From: Choricystis sp. odSpoLacu1
Lineage: Eukaryota; Chlorophyta; Trebouxiophyceae
Assembly (NCBI GenBank): GCA_958009055.1
Contig: OY253651.1
Span: 124,001-188,000 of the forward strand
DNA length: 64,000 bases
Reading direction: 5' to 3'
Made by a program: the position numbers and the translations under genes
Shown here: one piece after another, positions 21,993 to 31,581 of the stretch
Layout of the letters: each line of letters starts with the position of its first letter
Position numbering within the stretch: the stretch's first letter is position 1
The notes under the pieces: generated by a model
Databases searched by the model: none
Seen by the model: only the letters and a program-made list of their open reading frames with translations
What the model was told of the DNA's origin: nothing

Positions 21993-24018
21993 ATGAGACT
22001 CCCGTCGGCCACCCGGCCTCTGGCCAGGTCGACGCGTGCGTCCCCCGCACCTCCACGCGCAGCGGCGGGCGGCGGCGACGGCCCCAACGACACGCCGATG
22101 CCCACGCCGCGTGTCCCACGCCGGCGCCGCCGCCGCTCCTCCAACAAGGAGGACGACGGCAAGCTGTCGCTAGATACGTTCAATCCTTACGCCATGGGGA
22201 GGAAGAGTCGGTGAGTCGGGAAGGGGGAGGGGGGGCGATCTTGTGGCTCGCAAACAAAGAGGCGCTGCCGCGGGTCGGTGTGTGCGGCCTCGCCGCGGTG
22301 TGGCCGCGGCCGCGCCGTCTGTCTGGCCCGAGTCACACACCGGGTACCAATGCACGCGTCTGAGTGCGTGGCAGAGGCCAGGGCGCTGCGCCGAAAAGCC
22401 GGCGCGCTCCTGCGAATGTGCCCGCAGAGGGCCCCCCCCTCTTCCGCTCGCAGCTCGCCACGCGCGCGTTCCCTCGCACACACCCACCCACCACCCACAC
22501 TCCAGCCAACTCTTCGACGACGTGTGGACCCAGTTCACCAAGCTCGGCTCCCCCGTCACCTCCACCCTGGAAGATGAAGCCTACACGCCCTGGGCGGCGG
22601 CGAGCTCCGAGTTTGAAACGCCGTCCGCCGGCGCGACGCGTGTGTTGGTCGTCGGCGCCACCGGCCGCGTCGGCCGCGTCCTCGTCCGCAAACTGCTGCT
22701 GCGCGGCTACCGCGTGACCGCGCTGGTGCGGCCACCCCGTGGGTGGGAGGGTGGTGCGGTGCCGGCTGACAACGACGCGGCCGCCGACGCCGCGTCCCTG
22801 CCCGCCTCTGTCCGCGTCGTCTACGGCGACGTTGGCGACTACGCCTCGTTGAGGGCCGCCGTCTCTGACGCCGACAAAGTGGTGTACGCCGCCGCGGCGA
22901 GGACGACGCTGGGGGCGGACGTGGCTCGCGTGGATGCGGAGGGACCGGCCGCGGTGGCCGCGGCCCTTCTGGACGCCCGCCACGCGGCCGCCGGCAAGGG
23001 CGCCAAACCCGGGTCCGCCCCCTCCGGCTTCAAGCGCAGGGTGGCGGACACGCCCCAGTTTGAGGCGGACTGGAGTGTGACGCACTGTGGGCCGGAAGCG
23101 AGCGGCGCGCGCGGTGGCGGCGCGTCCAAGCCCGCGGCCGACCGCGCCACCGTCTCACTCAACCAGCGCTCCAACCTCGTGTTTGAGGGCACGATTCGGT
23201 CGCCCTACGGCTGCGCCCAGGCGGGGGCGCCCCTGCCGGGCGGCCCTGGGTCCCTGGCCGCGTGCGAGGGGTTGGAGGTGCGAGTCGCGGCCGACGGCGG
23301 CTCGTACGCGGTCGTCCTGGAAACCGTGGCTGGCGCGTCCTACGCCTCCCGCGTCACGGCTCCGCTGGCCTTCACCAACCTGCGCCTGCCGTTCACCGCG
23401 TTCAGGCCGCTGTCCCCCGGGGCGCCGCCCTCGCTGGACGCCGCGCGCGTGGCGCGGCTCGCCATCCGCGCCTCGGCGCCTCCCGGCGCCTTCAGGATCG
23501 AGATCGACCGCGTCAAAGCTCTGCCGGGTGGCGTGGAGCCCGACTTTGTGCTGGTGTCGTGCGCCGGGGCGCGCGCCATGGAGGCGCGGTCCGCGCCGCC
23601 CTCGCTGGACTCGGATGACGGCGACGGCGGCGACGGTGGCGGCCTCGATGCCGCCCTGGCGGGCAGCGTGGCGACCCGCGTCCTGGCCGCCAAGCGGGAT
23701 GGGGAGGCCGCCCTGCGGCGGACGGGCCTGGGCTACGTCATTGTGCGGCCAGGCCCCCTGGTGGAGGAGCCCGGCGGCTATCGCGCCCTCGTCTTTGACC
23801 AGGGCGGCCGCCTCACCTCCCCCCTCTCCTGCGCCGACGCGGCCGACGTCTGCCTGAAAGCGTTGCACGACCCCCTGGCCCGCAACAAAGCATTCGACGT
23901 GGCGTACGAGGCGGTGGGGCCGGGCGGGCTGGCCAACTTTGAGTTGGTGGCTCACCTGCCCGACAAAGCCAACAACTACCTGTCCCCCGCGCTGGCCGTG
24001 CTGGAGAAGAACACGTGA
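21993..24018 (+). CDS. HCF173: HCF173-like atypical SDR with CIA30-like domain (psbA translation factor)
   Basis: In plants HCF173 binds psbA mRNA and starts translation of the photosystem II D1 protein. Exon 1 (21993-22210) encodes a transit-like leader and a basic Arg cluster ending NPYAMGRKS; exon 2 (22506-24018) continues RQLFDDVWTQFTKLGSP, the conserved HCF173 entry. A Rossmann fold follows with VVGATGRVGRVLVRKLLLRG (about 121-140). A beta-rich CIA30-like insert follows (DWSVTHCG, NLVFEGTIRSPYG, FTNLRLPFTAFRPLSPG, RIEIDRVKAL). The SDR fold then resumes (AKRDGEAALRRTGLGYVIVR; CADAADVCLKAL; KAFDVAYE). The product is 576 residues, presumably stromal or thylakoid-associated. Confidence 0.92.
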
Positions 24019-24048
24019 AGGTTTGGGTTGTGTGTGGGGTGCATGTGG

Positions 24049-24125
24049 AGAGAGAGGGAGACGAGAGACTGAGACGAGAGAGGGAGACGAGAGAGGGAGA
24101 CGAGGGAGAAGAGAGAGGAAGAGCG
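24049..24125 (+). repeat. Purine-only minisatellite between convergent genes
   Basis: Imperfect tandem units of GAGAGAGGGAGAC/GAGACGAGAG on the plus strand, just after the HCF173 stop and before the NUP133 stop. It is almost pure purine, so it is a candidate for triplex formation or transcription pausing. Confidence 0.8.
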
Positions 24126-24232
24126 AGTTGTGCGAGGCGAGAGCAGACCCCCCCTTCCCCCCCCGCTTAAAACGTGCGCTCTTTTTGTGTCAAAGCCATT
24201 CTTTCATTTCAAATTCTTTCAAACATGCATTC

Positions 24233-27200
24233 TCACCCCTGCACCACCACCCCAAACGCGGCTCTCACGTCGCCCGCGTCGGCGCCCGTGGCCGCGTCGA
24301 GTGCGGCCGCCAGTGCAGCGTCCGGGGGCAACACCCCCGCGACCCCACCACCACCACCGTACGCCACGGCAGCGCCACGCGCCAGGGGCGTCGCCGCCAG
24401 GGCCGCCCTGAAGGCGGCGTCGGGCAGGGAGGCGCGCTGGGTGGCGACCCCGTCGGCCCACCGCGTCGCGCCCGCGAGTTTGCGAAACGCGGCAGCGGCC
24501 AGCGAGCTCGCACCGTCAGCCTGTGGGGCCACGGCCAGCACGCGCAACGCGGTCAGGGCGGCGTCGGGCGGGGCGGCAGGGTCGACGGCGGCGGCGGCGA
24601 GGGCGGCGGGCGGGGGGACGGTGGGCGCGTTTGGGGCGAGAGTCGCGGCGGCGTCGGCCAGCACAGCCGCCGCGTCGGCGGCAGCTGCAGCGCTTGCAGC
24701 TTGGTCGGGCAGGTTGCCGCCCGTGGACACCCTGTCCGCGGCGGCGACAGCCGCGATCTTGGCCAGCGCGGCCGCGCGCGCGCGCGCGCCGCGCTCACGC
24801 CCACGCCCTCGCCCACAGGCACACCCCCATCCCCCGCCAGCCGGGTCAGGGAGGCGGCGGCTCCCAGGTACCGCCTCGTGCGGATGTCGTGCAACCAGGT
24901 GAGGCGGGAAGCGAGCGGGTCGCGGGGGCCGCGCGCCGAGAGCCACGCACGCAGCGCCTCGTTCGCGGCAGCAGGCAGCTCGAGGAGGGCTGATGGGGCG
25001 GGCGACGCCGCGATCGCGGCAAACGCGGCATCCGCAAATGTGCCTGGCGCTGCCAGCGGCACGCCCCGGGGGGGCGGGGCCGCGATGGCGGCGTGGAGGG
25101 GGGCTGGGTCGGGGGACGCGGACAGCGCGGCAAACCGTTCGCCGTGCGCACCGTGGGCGGCGGCGAGGCCGGCGACCGCGTCACGAGTGCGGGAGGCGAC
25201 GGAGGCGTCACCACTTGCGTCCAGCGCGTCTGCGGCGGCCAGCAGGGGGCGCAACAGGGCGGAGGCGGCCGACGCGTACTCGTCCCTGGTCGGAGTGCCA
25301 CCGCTCGCGCCACGCGGCCCTGCAGCCGCAGCCGCAGCCGCGCCGCGCGCGTACGCGTCCAGGGCGGCCCCCGCGGCGCGGGCCGCGGTGTCGGCCAGGG
25401 CAGGCACGCGGGACGGGGCGGCGGTGGTGGTGGCCGAGAGGGCAGAGCCAAGGGCCAACGCCAACGCCGTCAACCCCGCCCGCGCGCCCGCGTCGGACAG
25501 CCAGTCGGGGGGGGCGCCCGGGGCGCCGCGCAGTGCGAGTGCCGCGGCGGCAGGGTGGGCGCCGCGCGCGGCGGTGCGCGCGGTGAGGGCCGCGCTGGTG
25601 ACCGCGTCGGCACCCGCTTCTAATTCAGTTAGGGCGTCGAGCGCGGTTTCGACGCCTGCATCGTCGGCTGCAGCCAGAGCGGCTTGCGCAGCAGCCGGCA
25701 AATGAGCCCACCACGCGGGCAGGGACCTCACCGGCGCCGAAAAAAAGGCGTCGCCGCCCGCGCGCGAGGCCGCGGCGGGCGTCGCGGGCAGCGCGTCCCT
25801 GCCTGCCGCGTCGATGGACGCGGCCAGGGCGCCACCGGCACCACCACCGCCACCCGCACGCCGCCGGTTGACGATGGCACGCAAAGCCGCGGCGGCGGCG
25901 ACGCGTTCGCGCGCTTCGAAGGCGGTGCGTAGGGACGTGGCGCCACAGGACGCCAGAGCATCACCCCCATCCAGCCCGCCCAGCAGCCTGTCCAGGGCGG
26001 CCGCTTTACCGGCCAACGCTGCGTCCGCGCCCGCGGCTGCGCCTGCATCGCCCCAGTTTTTGGGCAGGGCGTCGGCGGCGCGGGCGGCGTACGCGCCGAG
26101 GGCTGCGGCAGCGGGGCCGTTTGCGCCCGCTCCTGCGCGCGCCAGGGAGGCCGCCGCGTCGGGGGGGGCGGCGCCGGTGGCGGCGGCTTCATCCAGAATG
26201 GACAAAATGGCGGCTTCATCCACGACGGCGGGCAGGGGGACGGCCGCAGCGGCGGCGATGGTGGGCGCGTCGTCGTCGGCGGCGGCCGCGGCGCGCGTGC
26301 GCGCGCGCCGCGTGGGCGGCGGCGAGACCGCCGCAGCGCCACGCCGTGTGCGTCCCCCCCCCCTCTCAGGCGAGCCGGCTGCCGCTGCCGCTGCCGCGCC
26401 CTCGACCGCGGCACCCGGCGGCAGAATGACGACCCCCCCCCGTCCCTGCCGCCACGGCAGCCACGCTGCCGTCACCCAGCGCCGCCGCCCCGCCACACCC
26501 CCCCGGCAACGGCAGCGCCGCCACCCCGCCCGCCCCATCGTACGCGGTGGCGGGGCCGCCAGGGACCCAGACGACGCCCCCGTCACCCGCGCGTGCGGAC
26601 GCGAGGCGGGGTGGGAGGCTGTGGGTGGGCATGGCGCCGGTGGGGACAGAGGTGACGCCCTCGCATGTGCCAGAAACGGCATCCAACGTCACGATGACGG
26701 CGCGGTCGGGGCGGGCGGCGGCCAGGATGGAGACGCGGGAAGGTGTGGTGGAGGACACCACGTCGCACAGTGCCGCGCCGGCGGGCACTGCACCGCCGTC
26801 ACACACGTCCGACGCCAACACAGCCCGCCTCCACTTGATAGTGGCGCCTCCGCGGGCGGGAAGGTCGACGCCTTCCGCGGTGGCGGACCGCAGGGCGACC
26901 GCGCGCGCGCCGCCGCGCGCGTCGGCGATGAGGGCGAGGGAGGCGGCGGGGGTGGGGTCGGGGTGGGTGGGGGCACCGGTGGAGGCGGGGCTGCTTCCCC
27001 ACACGGTGGACAGCAGGCGCCTGATGACGCCAGTCTGTGGAAGGGTGGTGGTGAGTGTGTGCGTGCGAAACGGTCGCGAAAGTGTCGAGTCCGCCCCTCC
27101 CTCACTCCACCAACTCACCGACGCCGCCGTCCCGTCCTCCACTTCGGTGGCACTTACGCCGCCATCCACGCCCACGTCCACGCGCAGCAGCCCTCCCGCG

Positions 27201-27697
27201 TCGTCGGCCACGATGGCCAGGACGCCGCCGACTGAGGCGCGTACAGCAGCGGCCGCCACGACGCGGCCGGCCAGGGGCAGGCGAGCGACGGCGGGAGGAG
27301 AGGACGCATCTGCACGCGGCCAGCAGGTGAGGTCGCCGTCGGTGGAGATGAAGACGGCGCCGTAGTTGGGGCGCTGTTGACGGGTGGATGCGAAATTGGT
27401 TCTCGGCCATCGGCGCGGCGGGCGCCCGCGGCCTCTCTCTCTCTCTCTCCTTCCCCAACCACACACACACACACACACGCACACACATACTCTTACCTCT
27501 TGCAGTACGCACACAAAACCGCCGCCAGCCGGCATCGGCAGCGCGAACGTTGCCGCGTCGCCAGTCCCATCAGCGCGCCACACGACGACGTGCTGCCGCG
27601 TGGCCGCCCACGCGCCGCCGGTGGGACCGTCCAGGCCGGAGGCGAAGCAGGTGGCCAGCGCGTCGGCTGCTGGGGGCGGGGGCGGGTGGAGAGACAT
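24233..27697 (-). CDS. NUP133: Nup133-like nucleoporin
   Basis: Nup133 is a scaffold subunit of the nuclear-pore Y complex. Exons are 27697-27497, 27373-27119 and 27034-24233. The N-terminal half looks like a beta-propeller (GGAWAATRQHVVVWRADG, NYGAVFISTDGDLTCW, GGVLAIVADDAGGLLRVDV, RVSILAAARPDRAVIV). After a low-complexity linker the C-terminal half is helical, with ADALPKNWGDAG, LTWLHDIRTRRYLGAAASL and AAALAKIAAVAAADRVS, resembling the conserved Nup133 WLH...L..LA..K..KL region. Two frame breaks: one base in the 9-C run 26433-26441 and one CG unit in the (GC)n at about 24769-24792. With both corrected the protein is 1,084 residues, close to Nup133 size. The helical half is very Ala-rich, so the call rests on pattern and length. 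Confidence 0.65.
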
Positions 27698-27945
27698 GAT
27701 TGTTTTCGTTTTTTGTGGTGTTTTTTTTTTTTGTTTTCGTGCAAAAGAGAGTTTCAGAGGGCGGGGCGTGGAAACCAAAAAACAGACGACCGTCCACCAC
27801 CTCACCCCGCGTCCTCTCTCTCTATTCGTTGTTCTTCAAAGACACAGGTCTTTGATGCGATGCCGGGGAGTGGGTGTGGGTCCACTCTTGGGGGGGGCGG
27901 TTCCGGCTCGCGTGTGCTCTTTCTCCAAACAGGCACTCTCTCTCC

Positions 27946-27976
27946 AAACACCTCACTGCCGGGCAGTGAGGTGTTT
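27946..27976. other. 15-bp perfect hairpin downstream of the LEA-like gene
   Basis: AAACACCTCACTGCC and its exact reverse complement flank a single G. It lies 24 bp past the LEA-like stop, in the 302-bp gap (27698-27999) that otherwise holds only the NUP133 5' flank with a T run at 27720-27732. The same hairpin is at 42187-42217 in the duplicate. Confidence 0.75.
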
Positions 27977-27999
27977 CAGCCGCGCGTCATCACCACAGC

Positions 28000-28553
28000 T
28001 CACATCTGCTTGCGCACCTCCTGGCGCGTCTTTGCCGCCTTCTCCTCGGTCGAGGCCCGCATCTCGGTCGCTTTGTCCTGGGTCTGCTCCTTGGCGTAGC
28101 CCGCGGCGTCCTTCACCTTCTCCGCTGCGTCGGACGCCGTCTGCTTGGCCTTCTCCGCCATGTCTTGCATGGACTGCTTGGTGGACTCGGTCTGTGGGGG
28201 TGGGTGGGTGGAGGGGGAAGTGGGTGGGAAGGTGTGTGTGGAACGAGGTGTGCGAAAAACCGTGTCGGAGGCGGAACCGTAGCTGACAAAAATGTGCGCA
28301 ATCACATTGCGCGCAGCCGCCGCCCGCGCGCGCCACCCGCCCGCCTTTCCCGTCCCTGGGCATGCGGGCAATATCGAGCGCTGTGTGGTGTGGGCGGCGG
28401 GTGCGTGTCGCGGGAGGGTCGCCCCAAACCCAGCGCTCCCCAAACCCAGCTTCCCCCCTGTCTTAACCCAGCTTCCCCCCGACTTACGGCGGCTTCGACG
28501 CGGTGTTTGGCAGCGGCGGCGGCTTCACCCATAGACTTGTTGTCTTTCTCCAT
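28000..28553 (-). CDS. Small LEA-like amphipathic helix protein
   Basis: Exon 1 (28553-28488) encodes MEKDNKSMGEAAAAAKHRVE and two Ala; the donor is GTAAGT. Exon 2 (28191-28000) reads TESTKQSMQDMAEKAKQTAS, DAAEKVKDAAGYAKEQTQDK, ATEMRASTEEKAAKTRQEVR, KQM. The 85-residue protein is nearly all charged and Ala residues in an 11-residue-like rhythm (AAEKVKDAAGY, AKEQTQDKATE), as in group 3 LEA proteins. Such proteins are unfolded in solution and fold into helices on drying or on membranes, and are linked to desiccation, salt or cold tolerance. The intron is long (296 nt) and G-rich at its 5' end. An identical copy lies at 42241-42794. Confidence 0.8.
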
Positions 28554-28798
28554 GGCGTGTGGGTTGGGTGGGTGGGGGTGGGGTGTGGGGGGTGCGGGTT
28601 GCGGGTGGGTGGGTGTGAAGAAAGTGAGCGAGATGCGAGAGATTGCGCGGCTTTCAAACTCTTTGAGAGTGAGACACAACGACACTCTCGCACAAATCGG
28701 CCCTCCCGCCCGCCTGCGTGCGCCCAACCCACGCACCCCCGTCCGACGCACCCCACGACACACACACGCTCTGCTCTCGGCCACTACCCACCCACACC

Positions 28799-30803
28799 AT
28801 GGCCCCCACCCTCTCCACCACCGGTCGCCCCCGCATCGCTCGCACTCGCGTCACCGCGCTGCCGGCCGGCCGCCCCACCGCCTGGCGGCCACCCCAACGG
28901 AGCGCGGGCGTGACTGCCCCGATCACCCCAAAACCGGGGACCGACCACCCGCCGACCGCGGTGGCGCCGCCGTCGGAGGCGGTCGCGACGACAGCCCCGT
29001 TGCCCATACCCCCCAAGCCCGACCGTTCCCTGTGGTTCAAAAACTGGTGGGCCATCGCCGCGACGGACGCGCTGGATGAGACGCGCCCCATTCCACTGGA
29101 GCTGATGGGAGAGAAGCTGGTGGCGTGGAAGGATGCTGATGGGCGGTGGGTGGTCCAAGCCGACCGGTGCCCCCACCGCTCCGCGCCTCTGAGCGATGGC
29201 TTTGTGGCGGAAGACAGGCAGTCCATTGTGTGTGCGTACCATGGCTACCAGTTCAACGGGTGTGGCGGTGAGTTGTAGAGGGTGTTTGTGAACGGTGGGG
29301 AGGACAGAGAGGAGGAAGATCAGCCAAAACCAACCCTCAAATCCCACCAGCGTGCACCAAAATCACGGCGCTCGCCAACGATCCCGCAGCCGAAAAGACG
29401 GCCTGCTCCTCCCGTCGCTCGCGCCTGCGCACCCTGCCTGTGCGTGAGGAGGCGGGCCTGCTCTTTGTGTGGCCTGACCCTGAGTCAGCAGATGCTGCGG
29501 CCGACGCGGCGGCCGCGCTGCCGCCCCCTGTCCCCGACGTCGTCCGCGACGACATCCTCGCCCCCCGCCACCGCTGGTACCCGCGTGCGCTGCCGTTTGA
29601 CTGGTCCTTCCATACTGAAAACGTCATAGATGCAGCACATGGTGAGATCACCACCTTCCCCTTTTCTGTGCCTGTACCTCGTCCCCACGCCCCCAAAAAA
29701 CGCGCACTCACACCCAATGTCATCATCTCTCTCCCCCACTCCACCACACAGCAAATTTCGCGCATTCAGGAGTTGCAGGAATGAGCGGGACGTCGCCGCC
29801 GACGTTCGACATTGAAATCGCTGAAGACAACAAGGCCAAAGGCTTTGTCCTGCGCCAAAAGATGCACGATCCGTCCCACCGTGCGTCTTTCATCCGGTTT
29901 GAGGCGCCGGCGATGGTGTGCTACGAACCCGACCCCGACTCTGGCCTGACCCCGGTGGACCCCACCATCAAAACGGAGGCCCGCCCCGGCGACCCGTCCG
30001 ACAAGCTCGACACCCACCTCATCTTCTACGCCTCCCCCCTGCGCCCGGGGTGGACCCTCCTCCTCGGCGCGAGTGTCATCCTGGACCGTGCGACGGGCAA
30101 ACCGTCCAAACTGGCGTCAATTTTTGGTGACGCCCTGCCGGCGTGGTTGCGTCACCTGTTGGGAGGAGCCTTCCTCGCTGGCGACGCCTACTCCCTGGCC
30201 CGTGCCTCCACCACCTACGCGAAAGAAGGGCGCAACTGGCGCAAGTCCTACTTCATGCCGTCCTCCGCCGACGTCGGCATCGTCGCCCTGCGCCGCTGGA
30301 TGGAGGAGCATGGTGGGGGGCCTGATGTGCCGGTTCTGCCTCCGTCTGCGGCGGGGGTGGGCGTGCTCTGGCCACCGGCCGAAGACACGCTGCGGTTGAC
30401 GCGTGGCGAGGCCGCCCTCGACGCGGCGACCAAAGATGAGCTTCTCGATCGGTACCACACGCACATCATTCACTGCCCCGCCTGCCTGTCCGCGCTGGAG
30501 AAGACGCGCAAGGCGCACGGTTGGGCGCGCAGCGTGGCCCTGGCGGCGGCGGGTGTTGCCGTTGTCATCGCGACGGCGGCCGCGCAGCACGCGCTGGCCA
30601 GCCTGAGCTCCGCCGCGAGCGGTGGGTGGGCTGTGTCTGCTGCCGCCGCCATCGTGCGCTTCACCCGTGGCGCGCCGCTGGCCGCTGTGGTCGCGTGTGT
30701 CGGGGTGGCGGTCGCGGCGGCGGTCGCGGCTCGCGCGGCGCGCGCACTCGAGGGTGCAATGTTGTCGACGGATTTCGACCGCGAGAAGCACAAGTTTGCT
30801 TGA
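28799..30803 (+). CDS. Rieske non-haem iron oxygenase, PAO/TIC55/PTC52-like
   Basis: This plant family includes pheophorbide a oxygenase (chlorophyll breakdown), TIC55 and PTC52. Exons are 28799-29267, 29351-29641 and 29752-30803, giving 603 residues. A transit-like leader rich in Thr, Arg and Pro precedes LWFKNWWAIAATD. The Rieske [2Fe-2S] site is CPHRSAPLSDG (about 123) and CAYHGYQFNG (about 144). The mononuclear iron site is NVIDAAHANFAHSG (about 247-260), spanning an intron. Near the end is the CxxC HIIHCPACLSALEK (about 495), typical of the PAO/TIC55 group, then two hydrophobic membrane segments. I favour a PAO-like role in plastid membranes but cannot separate the subfamilies by eye. 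An identical copy lies at 43040-45044. Confidence 0.88.
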
Positions 30804-30850
30804 GAAAGGGAGGTCATGTAAAATCACAGGAAAACAAACAACACACACCC

Positions 30851-31409
30851 CTACTGCTTGCCACTCCCCGCCTCCAGCCCGCGACCCGCCAAAAACTCGA
30901 TGATCGTCTCCGTCTTCCACTGATCCACCGCCACGGGCGCCCCCAGCGGCTGCCCTCCCTTCCCCAGCAGCAGCAGGCGGGGCGGCCACCCCCACCTCTG
31001 GCGCACGGTGACGCGGCCGCCATACTTGGCGGCGTGTGATTTGATGAAGGATTCAGTGTGTGGGAACGCGCGCAAGCGGGAGGAACACACTTCCAGCACT
31101 GCGCTGGCCGCGCGCGGCGTGTCGGCGTCAGCATCCACCACGCAGCAGGCGCGGCAGTCGGCCAGGAAGGCGGTGTCCCGCACAAAGTCGGCGGCGGTGT
31201 CGCACACGGTGCAGGAGGGGGAGGCGAAGCTGTGAGTGGGGGGGGTTGGTGAGAGCGGTGGTCGGGGCCGTGGTTTTTCGTCCTCTCTCTCCCCTCTCCC
31301 CACACACTCACCCTTGCTTCAAGCACTCTGTCTCGTCTGCAGACGCTGCCGCGGACGACAGGGCGGCCGCGGCGCACAGGGCGAGGAGAAGCGAGAGGGC
31401 GCGCGGCAT
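30851..31409 (-). CDS. SELENOF: Selenoprotein F (Sep15) homologue with Ser at the Sec position
   Basis: Sep15 is an ER thioredoxin-fold protein that binds UDP-glucose:glycoprotein glucosyltransferase. Exon 1 (31409-31312) gives a signal peptide (MPRALSLLLALCAAAALSSA) and ADETECLKQ; exon 2 (31229-30851) continues GFASPSCTVCDTAADF. The Cys-rich UGGT-binding segment (C29, C39, C42, C58, C61, C62) is intact, including DCRACC. The redox loop, CGU in animals, is C81-S82-S83 in LEVCSSRLRAFPHTESFIKS, with codon TCC at the Sec position and no UGA. The end, QWKTETIIEFLAGRGL, matches the family. The protein is 158 residues. Only 47 bp separate its stop from the Rieske gene's stop. A second copy lies at 45092-45650. 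Confidence 0.87.
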
Positions 31410-31581
31410 TCGAAGCAAAACAATCGTCGCGTTGTGTTTTTTCAACCCCCCGTCCACCCCCACTTTCAACCATGTGGACGATCTGCAAGTCTTGTTTTCG
31501 AACACACCCACACAAAACACACACACACACACACAAACACAATGAACCATGGGGACCTAGACCCTCTCCTTCCTCTTTTCT

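Noticed and set aside
24233..24946. Separate small Ala-rich gene at the NUP133 3' end
   Set aside because: It continues the helical domain in frame once one CG unit is removed from the GC run, and it has no start or promoter of its own.
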